Below, in pieces: positions 44,587-54,076 of a stretch of DNA of 64,000 nucleotides. Source of the DNA: Balneola sp. EhC07 (GTDB lineage Bacteria > Bacteroidota > Rhodothermia > Balneolales > Balneolaceae); NCBI RefSeq assembly GCF_001650905.1, contig NZ_LXYG01000001.1:124001-188000 (forward strand), read 5' to 3'. The position numbers were made by a program, and so were the translations under genes. Below the pieces are notes generated by a model, which saw only the letters and a list, made by a program, of their open reading frames with translations, had not been told where the DNA came from and did no database searches. Every line of letters starts with the position of its first letter. The stretch's first letter is position 1.

Positions 44587-44693
44587 AACATACAAATTTG
44601 GTTATAATCAAAGTATAGTTACGCAAGCAAATTAAAGAAGTTTCAAAAAGTTGAAATTAATTTCAGAGATTATTCCTTTTATATATGGGAGTA

Positions 44694-46511
44694 TTATTTT
44701 TGATTTTCTATACTATGAGATGAAACATCAACCTTTTCTTTTTTAAACTCAGAGTTACTTAGCTTAAACAAAATTGGTAAACTCATTTGGACTTCAACAT
44801 TTCTACCGCGTTGAATGCCCGGTTTAAATTTAGCCTGGCTAACTACTCGTAAAGCCTCTTCATCGCAACCGCCACCGATACCGCGAATTACTTTAGGGTT
44901 TTTTACATTTCCATTTTTATCAACTATGAACTGTACGGTTACACGTCCCTCTATGCCGGCTCTTTTAGCTACGGCTGGATATTCGACTTTACTTTGTAAG
45001 CCTACCTGACCGCCAACGAGTTCCGGCATATTCTCAACAACTATAAATACTTCTTGGTCAACCGGATTATTCTTCTCTGGAGGTGAAGGAATATTTACAG
45101 GAGTAAGATTTTCAAGAAATTCAGCATCTTGGATTCTAGAGTAAGTCATAGTTCCCAGTACATTATGGTCCCATTTTTTATTCGGGAAATGTCTAATCCA
45201 AATATTAACATCATCACCCGAAAAAATTGAACTCTCGGAAGTTAAAACTAGATCGAGTTGATTTACTTTTGCTGAAAACCTATTACCTTCAATTTTTCCG
45301 GTTAAAGAAGCTCCATCAAACTGAGTAGCTGAGATGATGAAGGTTCCGTAATTAGCAGGAGCTATCATTAGCCCATCAAGACCGGGGAATTTTTGAGTTC
45401 TAACTGATTTGAATACTTCATTCCCATTTATTTCTACAGTTGCTTTACTAAATACGAACTCTGAAGACATAATCTCTTCATCTGATAATGTTTCCGGTCC
45501 TCTAAGATCAGAGCAGGCAATAGGAGCTATTACCATCAGGGTTATAGATAACAGCAGAAAGAGACTTCGTTTATAAGATGTTTTATGCATTTTATGATGT
45601 TTCATAGTTTCGATTCTTTGTTTTAAAGTTGATTGCTTAACAGCCATGTTTACAGCAAAGCTTCCATATCCTTTATTAAGAGGAATAAGCTCCAATAACA
45701 TGTTGGCATATTTTTTTGGATGGATATCAGAAGTGTTCAGAACTTCCTGATCGCAAGAGATCTCACGATATATTTCAATTTCATTTGTGCCGATTTTCAC
45801 CAGAGGATGAAACCAGAACAAAGACTGAATTACAGACAAAGCCAGTTGTAATAGATAATCACCTCTTCGTATATGTACCAGTTCATGTTGAATGGCCATA
45901 TCCAGCTTAGTGGAGTCATTCTTTATTCTTTCAGGAAGAACAATGATGGGATTTTTCCAGCCAAAAGTGAATGGAACTAAAGGATGGTCGTGAAAAGCTA
46001 CGGAAACGGAACCATCCTTTATTCCATTACTGAATTTAGTATTCGTTAAAGGTTCTGTTGTCAGATCAGAATGTAATTTCTTAAGCTGAACATAACTGTA
46101 GATCAATCTTATGAGCATAAAAGCAGCTATGATCAGAAATAATGCAGAGATCATACCAACCAAAAAATTAGCTTCCGTCCATGGAATTGAAAACGCAGCT
46201 TCGTTAGAGTTTCCGGAGGCAGTATAGATCACAGGTAACGGGTTTTCTACAACAAAAACGGAAGTAGACAGATTTGAAGAAGAGTAAAGGCTAGAAAAAG
46301 CTTGCAGTATAATTGCAGAGATCAAACCCATGGGTAATGCTAATAATGTAGCAACCCGTATATGATATTGGTATAGTGGATTGATGGATTTTTTCATTCT
46401 AAGAATAAAGAAAACAAGAGTAGCTACACACGTCCAGATCAGTAGTGGAAACCAGATAATGTCGGCAGAAGAGGCGCCCAGTTGTTGAATGAAATCAAAG
46501 AAACTCTTCAT
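44694..46511 (-). CDS. BlaR1-like M56 metallopeptidase with TonB-type C-terminus
   Basis: A 605-residue inner-membrane protein. Four transmembrane segments lie in the first half, and the zinc peptidase motif HELVH is at residues 209-213. A middle periplasmic part has no clear family. The last 100 residues form a TonB C-terminal domain (VEYPAVAKRAGIEGRVTVQFIVDKNGNVKNP). Paired with a BlaI repressor (4-bp overlap), it probably senses an envelope signal and releases repression by proteolysis. This M56-TonB fusion is common in Bacteroidota. It need not concern beta-lactams. Confidence 0.87.
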   Translation of the reverse strand: MKSFFDFIQQLGASSADIIWFPLLIWTCVATLVFFILRMKKSINPLYQYHIRVATLLALPMGLISAIILQAFSSLYSSSNLSTSVFVVENPLPVIYTASGNSNEAAFSIPWTEANFLVGMISALFLIIAAFMLIRLIYSYVQLKKLHSDLTTEPLTNTKFSNGIKDGSVSVAFHDHPLVPFTFGWKNPIIVLPERIKNDSTKLDMAIQHELVHIRRGDYLLQLALSVIQSLFWFHPLVKIGTNEIEIYREISCDQEVLNTSDIHPKKYANMLLELIPLNKGYGSFAVNMAVKQSTLKQRIETMKHHKMHKTSYKRSLFLLLSITLMVIAPIACSDLRGPETLSDEEIMSSEFVFSKATVEINGNEVFKSVRTQKFPGLDGLMIAPANYGTFIISATQFDGASLTGKIEGNRFSAKVNQLDLVLTSESSIFSGDDVNIWIRHFPNKKWDHNVLGTMTYSRIQDAEFLENLTPVNIPSPPEKNNPVDQEVFIVVENMPELVGGQVGLQSKVEYPAVAKRAGIEGRVTVQFIVDKNGNVKNPKVIRGIGGGCDEEALRVVSQAKFKPGIQRGRNVEVQMSLPILFKLSNSEFKKEKVDVSSHSIENQK

Positions 46512-46891
46512 TGTTCATCCTCCATATTATCAATCATATTTCTGATAGCTTTAAGCTCATCTTCGGATAGATTTTCACCCTTCACTAATGTTTGAACAAG
46601 GGCAGAAGGGGAGCCTTTAAAAACCTTGTTGATCAAATTAGAGATAAGGCTGGACTGGACATTTTCAGGCTCAATAGCAGCGCTGTATACATAGGTTACG
46701 CCTTGTTTTCGATATTTAAGAAAACCTTTGTCGTTAAGGTTTTTCATAATGGTCATAACAGTAGTGTAGGCGATCTTTCTTTTTTTCAGGATAAGTTCCT
46801 GTACTTCAGCTACAGTTGCTTCGCCCAGTTCCCATACATGATGAAGGATTTCCATTTCACTTTCGCCAAGTGGCGTTAGAGATTTTTTCAT
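46508..46891 (-). CDS. BlaI/MecI-family transcriptional repressor
   Basis: A 127-residue winged-helix repressor. LTPLGESEMEILHHVWELGEATVAEVQELI is the BlaI start; KRKIAYTTVMTIMKNLNDKGFL is the recognition helix region. A C-terminal leucine-rich dimer part (LISNLINKVFKGSP, SEDELKAIRNMIDNM) follows. It would be cleaved on a signal from the M56 protein encoded just downstream. The candidate operator lies in its own promoter (46929-46941), so it is probably autoregulated. Confidence 0.9.
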   Translation of the reverse strand: MKKSLTPLGESEMEILHHVWELGEATVAEVQELILKKRKIAYTTVMTIMKNLNDKGFLKYRKQGVTYVYSAAIEPENVQSSLISNLINKVFKGSPSALVQTLVKGENLSEDELKAIRNMIDNMEDEQ

Positions 46892-46920
46892 ATTTCTATT
46901 GTTAGTTAAATACTCCTACT

Positions 46921-46948
46921 AATATAATAGTATTTAATACTAAGTCAA
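46921..46948 (-). promoter_or_regulatory. Candidate BlaI promoter with operator in the spacer
   Basis: On the minus strand TTGACT (46948-46943) and TATATT (46926-46921) are 16 bp apart. The 13-bp palindrome AGTATTAAATACT (46941-46929) fills the spacer. BlaI/MecI repressors bind short palindromes of the TACA/TGTA kind, so this could be the operator; the half-site ATACT differs from TGTA. A second AGTATT copy lies at 46950. Confidence 0.5.
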
Positions 46949-47025
46949 TAGTATTTCAAAATAAATCAGAGAAATGAAAAAGGCAGATGGTTAAATCTAC
47001 CTTTGAAAATTAAGAAAAAGTGGTT

Positions 47026-48126
47026 TTAAACGGCGGGAGCCCATTCAAATTTAGGATCTCCAAACTTCTTTAAAGTACGGTAGTGTGATGCAACCGCTTC
47101 ACTGAATGTATCATGACAGTTGTAGGGAATGCCAAATTCATTAGCTACTTCTTCAACAATGGGACTTATTTTTGGATAGTGAATACTGCATACTTTTGGG
47201 AAAAGATGGTGTTCAATTTGATAATTCAGTCCTCCTATATACCAAGACAACACTTTATTCTTACGAGCAAAGTTATTCGTAGTGAACATTTCATGAATCG
47301 CCCAGTGGTTATCGATCATGTTTTGTTCATCAGGAATAGGATGCGTTGTTTCTTCAACTACGTGAGCCAATTGAAAGATAATTCCAAGGATCAATCCGGC
47401 TGTTAGATGGACAGATAAAAATCCGATAAGCAATTGCCACCAGGTAATATCAAGGATCAATAATGGAAGCACAATAGCATAACCATAATACACCAGTTTG
47501 GTTAAAATTAAAGTAACCCATTCTTTTACCGGATGATTTTTGTTTTCATAAGGTCCCAATTCCGGTTTAAAGAAATACCAGTAATCTTTAACGAATACCC
47601 AAAAAATGGTTGCAAAACTGTAGGCAGGAAATGCTAAATATTGTTGAAAACGATGTACGGGCTTATGTTCAGAATGTGGTGATAATCGAATGAATTCTGC
47701 TACTTCAAGATCTTCATCATGTCCATGTATATTGGTATAGGTGTGATGAATAATATTATGTGTGATCTTCCAGATGTACCCGTTTGCACCAACAAAATCG
47801 AAAGAGAGACCAATCAGATAATTAATTGTATTGTTAGAAGAATAAGCACCATGGAGAGCATCATGAGATACTGAGAACCCAATTCCGGCCATTCCAATAC
47901 CCATTGTAATACAGAAAAACCACATCAATGGAAGAGAAAACCCGCCGGAAATAATAAGAGCGTAAGATCCGAAGTAAATACCTAAAATTATTATGGTTTT
48001 AATAACCATAGAAGTATTAGCGTTCTTAGAGAGATTCTTCTCTTCAAAGTATCTATTTACCCTTGCCTTTACTGTTTTACTGAATTCCCGATCAATTTTA
48101 TTGTTAAAAGTTACCTTATCAGCCAT
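47026..48126 (-). CDS. Membrane fatty-acid desaturase
   Basis: A 366-residue di-iron membrane desaturase. Three histidine boxes are visible: HDALH (with GAYSSN), HNIIHHTYTNIHGHDEDLE and QIEHHLFPKVCSIHYPKI. The QIEHH box is typical of front-end (delta-5/6-like) acyl-lipid or acyl-CoA desaturases. No cytochrome b5 domain is present, so an external electron donor is needed. Four or more hydrophobic segments surround the boxes. It stands alone and would introduce double bonds into membrane lipids. Confidence 0.9.
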   Translation of the reverse strand: MADKVTFNNKIDREFSKTVKARVNRYFEEKNLSKNANTSMVIKTIIILGIYFGSYALIISGGFSLPLMWFFCITMGIGMAGIGFSVSHDALHGAYSSNNTINYLIGLSFDFVGANGYIWKITHNIIHHTYTNIHGHDEDLEVAEFIRLSPHSEHKPVHRFQQYLAFPAYSFATIFWVFVKDYWYFFKPELGPYENKNHPVKEWVTLILTKLVYYGYAIVLPLLILDITWWQLLIGFLSVHLTAGLILGIIFQLAHVVEETTHPIPDEQNMIDNHWAIHEMFTTNNFARKNKVLSWYIGGLNYQIEHHLFPKVCSIHYPKISPIVEEVANEFGIPYNCHDTFSEAVASHYRTLKKFGDPKFEWAPAV

Positions 48127-48292
48127 TACGTAGATTTTATTTACGAAGTAATTTTGAAAACATTTTAATTCCCATCAAGTGCCATGTAATTTAATTCATT
48201 TTTAGGAATAAATATGAAAAGAAGAGCAGAAAGAATTTTCACTTCAAAATTATATAAAAATTATATATTTACGAGGAACTTAACTTTGAAAT

Positions 48293-48943
48293 ATGAAAAG
48301 AGAATACAAAATATTAATTGGAGGAGTTTTTTTTACAGGACTTCTTTTCCTGATTCCATCCTTGATGGGGTATATTTGGGCGGGATTATTTCTGTCACTT
48401 TTTGGATCAGTTATATACCTGATAGTTCTGTACAGATATGGTAAGAAGAACTTTATAAACACTGATTCAGGAAAGGTAACACTTATTTTTTTAGCTCTAT
48501 TAATTGTTAATTCTTTAGCCATCTTCACCTTTGATTATTACAGAGCAGATACTCAAAGAGAATTGCTTAGAGAAATTCGAATTACCATTGACAGCTCAAT
48601 TATAGAAACAGAGATCAGAGCAGAGCTTTTAGAGGTTTACAGGGCGTATCTGTTATCAAATGAAAAAGGAGATGATGTATCGGTTATTGAAGTTGCTACT
48701 GATTTTTTTGGTGAGCGACTTAAAGATGATCAGAGATTTCAGGTAAAAACAGCTGAACTGGAAAAGGAATTGAACTTTGTTTATTACACAGATCCCGGAT
48801 CTGATAGCTTTGCGATATTTTCAACAGCACCTCTTTCTCAAAGTTGGGATGATGATTTTGAAAATTGGAATGGTTCTGTTGGGCTTCTTCAAACAAAAAC
48901 GACATTAACAAAGGAGGGAGTTACCCATGAAAGACAAAACTAA
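48293..48943 (+). CDS. Membrane protein of unknown function (first of a pair)
   Basis: A 216-residue protein with three hydrophobic helices in the first 80 residues (ILIGGVFFTGLLFLIPSLMG, IWAGLFLSLFGSVIYLIVLY, KVTLIFLALLIVNSLAIFTF) and a C-terminal soluble domain (RITIDSSIIETEIRAELLEVY, FVYYTDPGSDSFAIFSTAP). I recognise no family. Its end overlaps the start of the next gene by 17 bp and the two probably act together. Confidence 0.65.
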   Translation: MKREYKILIGGVFFTGLLFLIPSLMGYIWAGLFLSLFGSVIYLIVLYRYGKKNFINTDSGKVTLIFLALLIVNSLAIFTFDYYRADTQRELLREIRITIDSSIIETEIRAELLEVYRAYLLSNEKGDDVSVIEVATDFFGERLKDDQRFQVKTAELEKELNFVYYTDPGSDSFAIFSTAPLSQSWDDDFENWNGSVGLLQTKTTLTKEGVTHERQN

Positions 48944-49643
48944 TAAATGGCTACCCTGGTTATCATCCGTGTTAATAGGCATTATAATTTCCTATGCATT
49001 AATTACTATTACTGATTCGTATTCAATGTCAAAATATCCGGATGTATTTTTGCCAAGTACGGTCCCGTCTACTCAAGTGAATGGAATTTCTGTGATAGAA
49101 TCCATTAACGAGTTTTCGGGAGATGAAACCACTTCTGCCTTCTACAAAGGAGCAAGAGCAGGAATAACAATAAGCTTAATACTTATTTTTGTTGTTATCC
49201 CTTTTTTGTTTGTAAAAGGGACTATCCAATCCGAAAAAAGAGAAAATCCAACAGCACTTTGGTATACCGGGAGTGCTTTAATGCTTATAATTGTTGTTAT
49301 GCCTATGATTGCAGGAGCGTCTAAGATACATTGGTTTCAAAATGTAGACAAAAGCTCACAGATGAGCAGAACTCATGATGTAATGCGGATGGAGCTTACC
49401 GATGTTTCATTTATAATAGCGGAAGAAATCTTAGAGTTTGATGACATCTCGGTTTTAGCTGAATTTAATGCTGAGAATATTACAGAAATTATAAATTCAG
49501 AATTTCATTACTTGTTGGTTACAAACCCGGATGATTCTTCCGCTACCATTACCATTTCTTCAGATAAGGTTAATAATTTCACTGCGACTACAATTATCCG
49601 GCCATACTCAGACCAAATTTTTAAATACCAAAGAACATATTAA
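48927..49643 (+). CDS. Membrane protein of unknown function (second of a pair)
   Basis: A 238-residue protein with three hydrophobic helices (WLSSVLIGIIISYALITIT, GITISLILIFVVIPFLFVKG, SALMLIIVVMPMIAGAS) and an extracytoplasmic-looking segment between the first and second. The C-terminal soluble part is beta-rich (HYLLVTNPDDSSATITISSDK). It is unrelated at sequence level to its partner but has the same plan of membrane anchor plus soluble tail. No function can be assigned. Confidence 0.65.
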   Translation: MKDKTNKWLPWLSSVLIGIIISYALITITDSYSMSKYPDVFLPSTVPSTQVNGISVIESINEFSGDETTSAFYKGARAGITISLILIFVVIPFLFVKGTIQSEKRENPTALWYTGSALMLIIVVMPMIAGASKIHWFQNVDKSSQMSRTHDVMRMELTDVSFIIAEEILEFDDISVLAEFNAENITEIINSEFHYLLVTNPDDSSATITISSDKVNNFTATTIIRPYSDQIFKYQRTY

Positions 49644-49696
49644 GAAGATGGAATTTCGAACATAAGCAATTGGTTTAACCAAAAGATCAAATGCTT

Positions 49697-51175
49697 ATGA
49701 AAAATATCAACAGTTACCGAAAGTTTTCCAGAAACAACAATGAACCAAACGAGAACGGCGATTATGTTCTTTATTGGATGCAGATCAATCGAAGATTCCA
49801 GTATAACTACGCTCTTGAATATGCCATAGGTTGGGCAAATAAATTAGGGAAACCACTGCTTATCTACGAAGGCCTTTCAATTGAATACCCATGGGCGTGT
49901 GATCGATTCCACGCATTTATCATGCAAGGAATGAAAGAGAATCTGGACTTTGCTGAATCCAACGATCTGAATTATTTCAGTTTTGTGGAACCGGAGATCG
50001 GAGCAGGTAAAGGACTGTTCTATCGATTAGCTGAAAATGCATGTAATGTTATTTCGGATGAATATCCTGTCTTCATCATAAAAAAACACAACGAACGGGT
50101 AGCAGATAAAATTGATGTTCCATATACCACAATTGATTCAAATGGTATCATTCCACTTGGGGTAACTGATAAAGATCCGTACTCAGCATATCTGTTCAGA
50201 AAGATCATGCAAAAACATTTCAAGGAAGGATTCACAAATCCACCCAAGAAAGATCCAATCGAAGAGTTAGAGAACAGAGATAAGATCGAATTACCCAAAG
50301 ATTTTCTGAATGATTATCCAAAAGCAGATAAGATGCTGGAAAACATAGAAGAAACTATATCCGGGTTAGATATTGATCATGAAGTGGGAGTTATCGAAAT
50401 GACCGGAACCCGACAAGCAGCATTGGGAAAACTGGGACATTTTATTGGGCATAGTTTGCTGGAATACGACGAGAAAAGAAATCACCCCGACAAAAAGAAA
50501 ACGAGTGGATTAAGTCCCTGGTTACATTTCGGAAAGATCAGTGAATATGAGATCGTTAAAGCTGCTCTTGATCATCAGCCCGAAGGGTGGACTCTTGAAG
50601 ATCTTACACCAAACGGAGGTAAGAATAGTGGCTTTTTTAACGGGGACGGAAATATAGAAAGCTTTCTCGACGAAGTGATCACCTGGCGGGAAGTTGGATT
50701 TCATTATGCACATCATGTAAATAATTACGATGAATTTGAGTCTCTGCCAAACTGGGCAAAAACAACCATGGAAGAACACAAAAATGACGTTAGGGAATAT
50801 GTGTACACTTTGGAAGAATTTGAACAATCCAAAACACATGACGAAATTTGGAATGCCGCACAAACCCAGTTGAGAGAGGAGGGAATCATTCATAATTACT
50901 TACGAATGTTGTGGGGAAAAAAGATCATAGAGTGGACTCCCGATCACCGAACCGCATTAGAATACATGATAGAACTGAATAACAAATATGCGATCGATGG
51001 GAGGGACCCAAACAGCTACTCCGGAATATTCTGGTGCTTTGGTCGATTTGACCGGGCGTGGCAGGAAAGAGAGATCTTTGGCAAGCTTCGCTATATGACC
51101 AGTGACAGCACCAGAAAAAAAGTCAAACTGGATCAGTATCTTGCGAAGTACGGAAACCAAAAATCACTTTTATAG
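49697..51175 (+). CDS. Class II DNA photolyase
   Basis: A 492-residue FAD-dependent enzyme that repairs cyclobutane pyrimidine dimers in light. Class II marks are SGLSPWLHFGKIS, EVITWREVGFHYAHHV, MLWGKKIIEWTPDH and DGRDPNSYSGIFWCFGRFDRAW. The N-terminal photolyase domain lacks a classical antenna pattern that I can name. The ATG at 49697 (MKNINSYRKF) is taken over 49691. A light-exposed life style is suggested, which fits the carotenoid gene. Confidence 0.88.
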   Translation: MKNINSYRKFSRNNNEPNENGDYVLYWMQINRRFQYNYALEYAIGWANKLGKPLLIYEGLSIEYPWACDRFHAFIMQGMKENLDFAESNDLNYFSFVEPEIGAGKGLFYRLAENACNVISDEYPVFIIKKHNERVADKIDVPYTTIDSNGIIPLGVTDKDPYSAYLFRKIMQKHFKEGFTNPPKKDPIEELENRDKIELPKDFLNDYPKADKMLENIEETISGLDIDHEVGVIEMTGTRQAALGKLGHFIGHSLLEYDEKRNHPDKKKTSGLSPWLHFGKISEYEIVKAALDHQPEGWTLEDLTPNGGKNSGFFNGDGNIESFLDEVITWREVGFHYAHHVNNYDEFESLPNWAKTTMEEHKNDVREYVYTLEEFEQSKTHDEIWNAAQTQLREEGIIHNYLRMLWGKKIIEWTPDHRTALEYMIELNNKYAIDGRDPNSYSGIFWCFGRFDRAWQEREIFGKLRYMTSDSTRKKVKLDQYLAKYGNQKSLL

Positions 51176-51258
51176 TTAGGATTGAGATTTGTCATTTGTA
51201 CAGTGTGATTTTTGCCCTGCAATAACATATATTGCACATGTTCAACCAATCCAACAAA

Positions 51259-52626
51259 ATGGATCTATTTCAAGATAAAAATGCATCTTCATTTCAAGTA
51301 AACGATTCAGGAAATAGTTATTCCGATGAACCACTAGCAACCCGAATGCGTCCACAGTCGTTAGAAGAGTTTGCAGGTCAGGAACATTTGGTAGGTGAAG
51401 GAAAGATGCTTCAAAGAATGATCGAAAGTGGGATCATTGGATCATTGATCTTTTATGGTCCGCCTAGTTCCGGAAAAACTACCTTAGCGCATGTCATTTC
51501 AAAAGAGATCAAAGCCAGTTTTAAAGTCATCAACGCTGTTCTGGATGGTATAAAAGAGCTCCGAGCTGTAGTAGAGCAAGCGGAAAAACTAAAAAAGTTG
51601 AATGGACGAAAAACCATTCTTTTTGTAGATGAGATCCATCGTTGGAATAAAGCTCAGCAAGATGCATTACTTCCTCATCTGGAATCAGGGATCATTACGT
51701 TGGTAGGAGCTACAACAGAAAATCCATTTTACTCATTAGTTAATCCATTGCTTTCGCGATGTCAGTTGTTCGAGTTGTTTCCTTTAACGGTTCCTGATGT
51801 AAGAAGAATGTTGGACAGAGCTCTTGCAGACGAAGAAAGAGGTTTAGGAGATAAAGACATACAAGCAGATAAAGAAGCATTAGATCATTTAGCTGATTAT
51901 GCCGGAGGAGATGTTCGAAATGCATTGAATGCACTGGAAGTAGCGGTTTTATCAAGTAAGAAAAATGAGCAGGGTGAAATCCATATCACCAAAGAGATCG
52001 CCGAAGAAAGTATACAAAGAAGAAATGTTCGTTATGATAGAACAGGAGACGAGCACTACCATTATGCTTCAGCTTTTATAAAATCTTTAAGAGGTTCGGA
52101 TACTGACGCAGCGCTATATTGGATGAATGCCATGTTGGAAGGAGGGGATGATCCTAATTTCCTTTTCAGGAGATTACTCATATTCGCCAGTGAAGATGTG
52201 GGAATGGCTGAACCAAATGCGATTACAATCGTTAATTCCTGTCAGGAGGCATTTATGAAAACAGGGATGCCGGAAGGAATGTATTTTTTATCCCATGCTT
52301 GTACGTACTTAAGTATTTGCCCGAAAAGTAACAGTACCAAAGGTATTTTTGAAGCTAGTAAAGAAGTACGGGAAAAGGGAGTGGGAGCTGTTCCTCCTTA
52401 TTTAAAAGACAGAACCGCTAATCGACTTTCATCTACATACCTAGATACAGAAAATGCTTCAAAAGATTATAAATATCCTCACAGCTTTGAAGGAAATTGG
52501 GTTGATCAGGAATATCTTCCTGAGATACTGAATGGGAAAAAGTTTTATGAACCAGGAAAAGAAGGGAGAGAAGGTTTGCTGATAAAGAGATTAAATGAGA
52601 TTAAAAAAAGGTCTCAATCTTCTTGA
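51259..52626 (+). CDS. rarA: Replication-associated recombination ATPase RarA (MgsA)
   Basis: A AAA+ ATPase of the clamp-loader-like RarA/WRNIP1 family, acting at stalled replication forks. PLATRMRPQSLEEFAGQEHLV opens the core, Walker A is FYGPPSSGKTTLAH, Walker B is ILFVDEIHRWNK, and the C-terminal oligomerisation domain has RGSDTDAALYWMNAMLEGG and FASEDVGMAEPNA. I use ATG 51259 (MDLFQDKNASS, 455 residues); an ATG at 51238 would add seven residues. The 3' end overlaps a convergent kinase gene by 13 bp. Confidence 0.92.
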   Translation: MDLFQDKNASSFQVNDSGNSYSDEPLATRMRPQSLEEFAGQEHLVGEGKMLQRMIESGIIGSLIFYGPPSSGKTTLAHVISKEIKASFKVINAVLDGIKELRAVVEQAEKLKKLNGRKTILFVDEIHRWNKAQQDALLPHLESGIITLVGATTENPFYSLVNPLLSRCQLFELFPLTVPDVRRMLDRALADEERGLGDKDIQADKEALDHLADYAGGDVRNALNALEVAVLSSKKNEQGEIHITKEIAEESIQRRNVRYDRTGDEHYHYASAFIKSLRGSDTDAALYWMNAMLEGGDDPNFLFRRLLIFASEDVGMAEPNAITIVNSCQEAFMKTGMPEGMYFLSHACTYLSICPKSNSTKGIFEASKEVREKGVGAVPPYLKDRTANRLSSTYLDTENASKDYKYPHSFEGNWVDQEYLPEILNGKKFYEPGKEGREGLLIKRLNEIKKRSQSS

Positions 52627-53897
52627 ACTGAGTTTAAATTGGGAAGTGAAAAGTAAAAAATGCTCCCCTGACCGGGTTTGCTGTCTGCCCAAATTTTGCC
52701 ATTATGCCGAACGATCATTTCTTTACAGAGACTTAAGCCAATTCCTGTTCCGTGTTCATCATCAGTTCCTTCTGTGCTGATATAAGTATCCGTTTTAAAT
52801 ATCTTAGGGATCAAATCGCTCTTAATACCAATACCTGAATCGGATATGGATACAACAGCTTCGTCTCTGTTCTTTTCAGCTGAAATTTTAATTATTCCAT
52901 CATGAGGAGTGAATTTAAGAGCGTTAGAAATCAGATTCCTTAGAACCGTTTTAAGTCCGTTCGGATCTGCACTAATTTTGATATTAGTATTGTCTTTCAG
53001 GATCGTAATATTCTTTCTCTGCTGATGGTCTTGTAGTAAAGCAATAGTTTCATCCAGACATTCATCCAAGTTATTAATAGTATGTTTCATTTCCAGCTCA
53101 CCAGTTTGGCTTGCAGCCCAGTCGAGTAGGTTTGTAAAGAGCGTGCTGGTTCTTTTAGTTGTATCAGCGATCATCTTACTATATTCAATTACTTCATCCT
53201 TTTTTCCTTTTTGGGCATTTTTTTTGATCATTTCACTAAGGCCTGAAATGCCCATAAAAGGAGATTGTAGATCATGAGCCAGAACGGAGAAGAGTTTGTC
53301 TTTAGTTTTCACAAGTGAACTTAGTTCTTCCTTTTTATTAACTAACTCAGTGTTATTCTCACGTAGTTTGGTAATTAGTTTTTCTGTTCTTAGGGCAGCT
53401 TCTTCAAGCATTCGAAGTAAAAACAAAATTATGTAGAGGTATCCGATAAGAACCAAAAAAATTGTAGCTGAGGAGTTCACTAAAAAAGGATTTTTACTGA
53501 CTAATAATATTACTCCAAACTGTATGAGGTACAATACTGCACTTATAATGAACATGTTCTTATGAATTGTTAATCCCAAAAGAGGCATTATTACCCAAAA
53601 GAAAAGTGTGTTCCTGATGTAGAATGAAGAAAAATCAGGTTCAGCTATTTGAAAGAAAGGAGCTACCAAAAGATTTACTAACAAAATAAGTGCAAACAGA
53701 GAAAGGCTGAGTTCGATTTTTGGCTTTTTTACTAAATGAAAAATTAAAGCCAGAGAAGTAAAAAAACTGCAGGCAATATTCATAAGTGCAAGCTCATACG
53801 AAACGGGAAATAATAACGCGTCAGTTATATATCCTATTAAACCAATGAGCCCAATAACAGAAACTATCCTAGGATCTTTTATTGAAAGTTTAGCCAT
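52614..53897 (-). CDS. Membrane sensor histidine kinase
   Basis: A 427-residue kinase. Six hydrophobic segments fill the first 165 residues with short loops, a sensing domain without a large periplasmic part. A coiled coil leads to the HisKA helix with H208 in SVLAHDLQSPFMGI. The ATPase domain has the N box (NLISNALKFTP), G1 (DSGIGIKS), and G2 (GTGIGLSLC). No cognate response regulator is next to it. An orphan kinase is therefore likely, possibly working with regulators further right. Confidence 0.88.
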   Translation of the reverse strand: MAKLSIKDPRIVSVIGLIGLIGYITDALLFPVSYELALMNIACSFFTSLALIFHLVKKPKIELSLSLFALILLVNLLVAPFFQIAEPDFSSFYIRNTLFFWVIMPLLGLTIHKNMFIISAVLYLIQFGVILLVSKNPFLVNSSATIFLVLIGYLYIILFLLRMLEEAALRTEKLITKLRENNTELVNKKEELSSLVKTKDKLFSVLAHDLQSPFMGISGLSEMIKKNAQKGKKDEVIEYSKMIADTTKRTSTLFTNLLDWAASQTGELEMKHTINNLDECLDETIALLQDHQQRKNITILKDNTNIKISADPNGLKTVLRNLISNALKFTPHDGIIKISAEKNRDEAVVSISDSGIGIKSDLIPKIFKTDTYISTEGTDDEHGTGIGLSLCKEMIVRHNGKIWADSKPGQGSIFYFSLPNLNSVQED

Positions 53898-54076
53898 TAT
53901 CAGATTGCCTTAAGAAAGGCTTTAAGTATGTGTAATGTTTTGAAACCTATTTATTCTATACGATTATCGTAATTTCTTTAATAAATTAAAAACTTAGTCG
54001 GGCAAATTAACAAACACTTCAAACAAATGAATGATTTGACAGGAATATTGTTACTTATGAAAAACTCAATAACTGA

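Noticed and set aside
46508-46891. BlaI/BlaR1 pair as evidence of beta-lactam resistance
   Set aside because: No beta-lactamase gene is nearby and the M56 protein has a TonB tail in place of a penicillin-binding sensor domain.
48281-48288. TAACTTTG as a Bacteroidota promoter for the membrane-protein pair
   Set aside because: It lies only 5 bp before the start codon and no TTTG element occurs at the required distance upstream.
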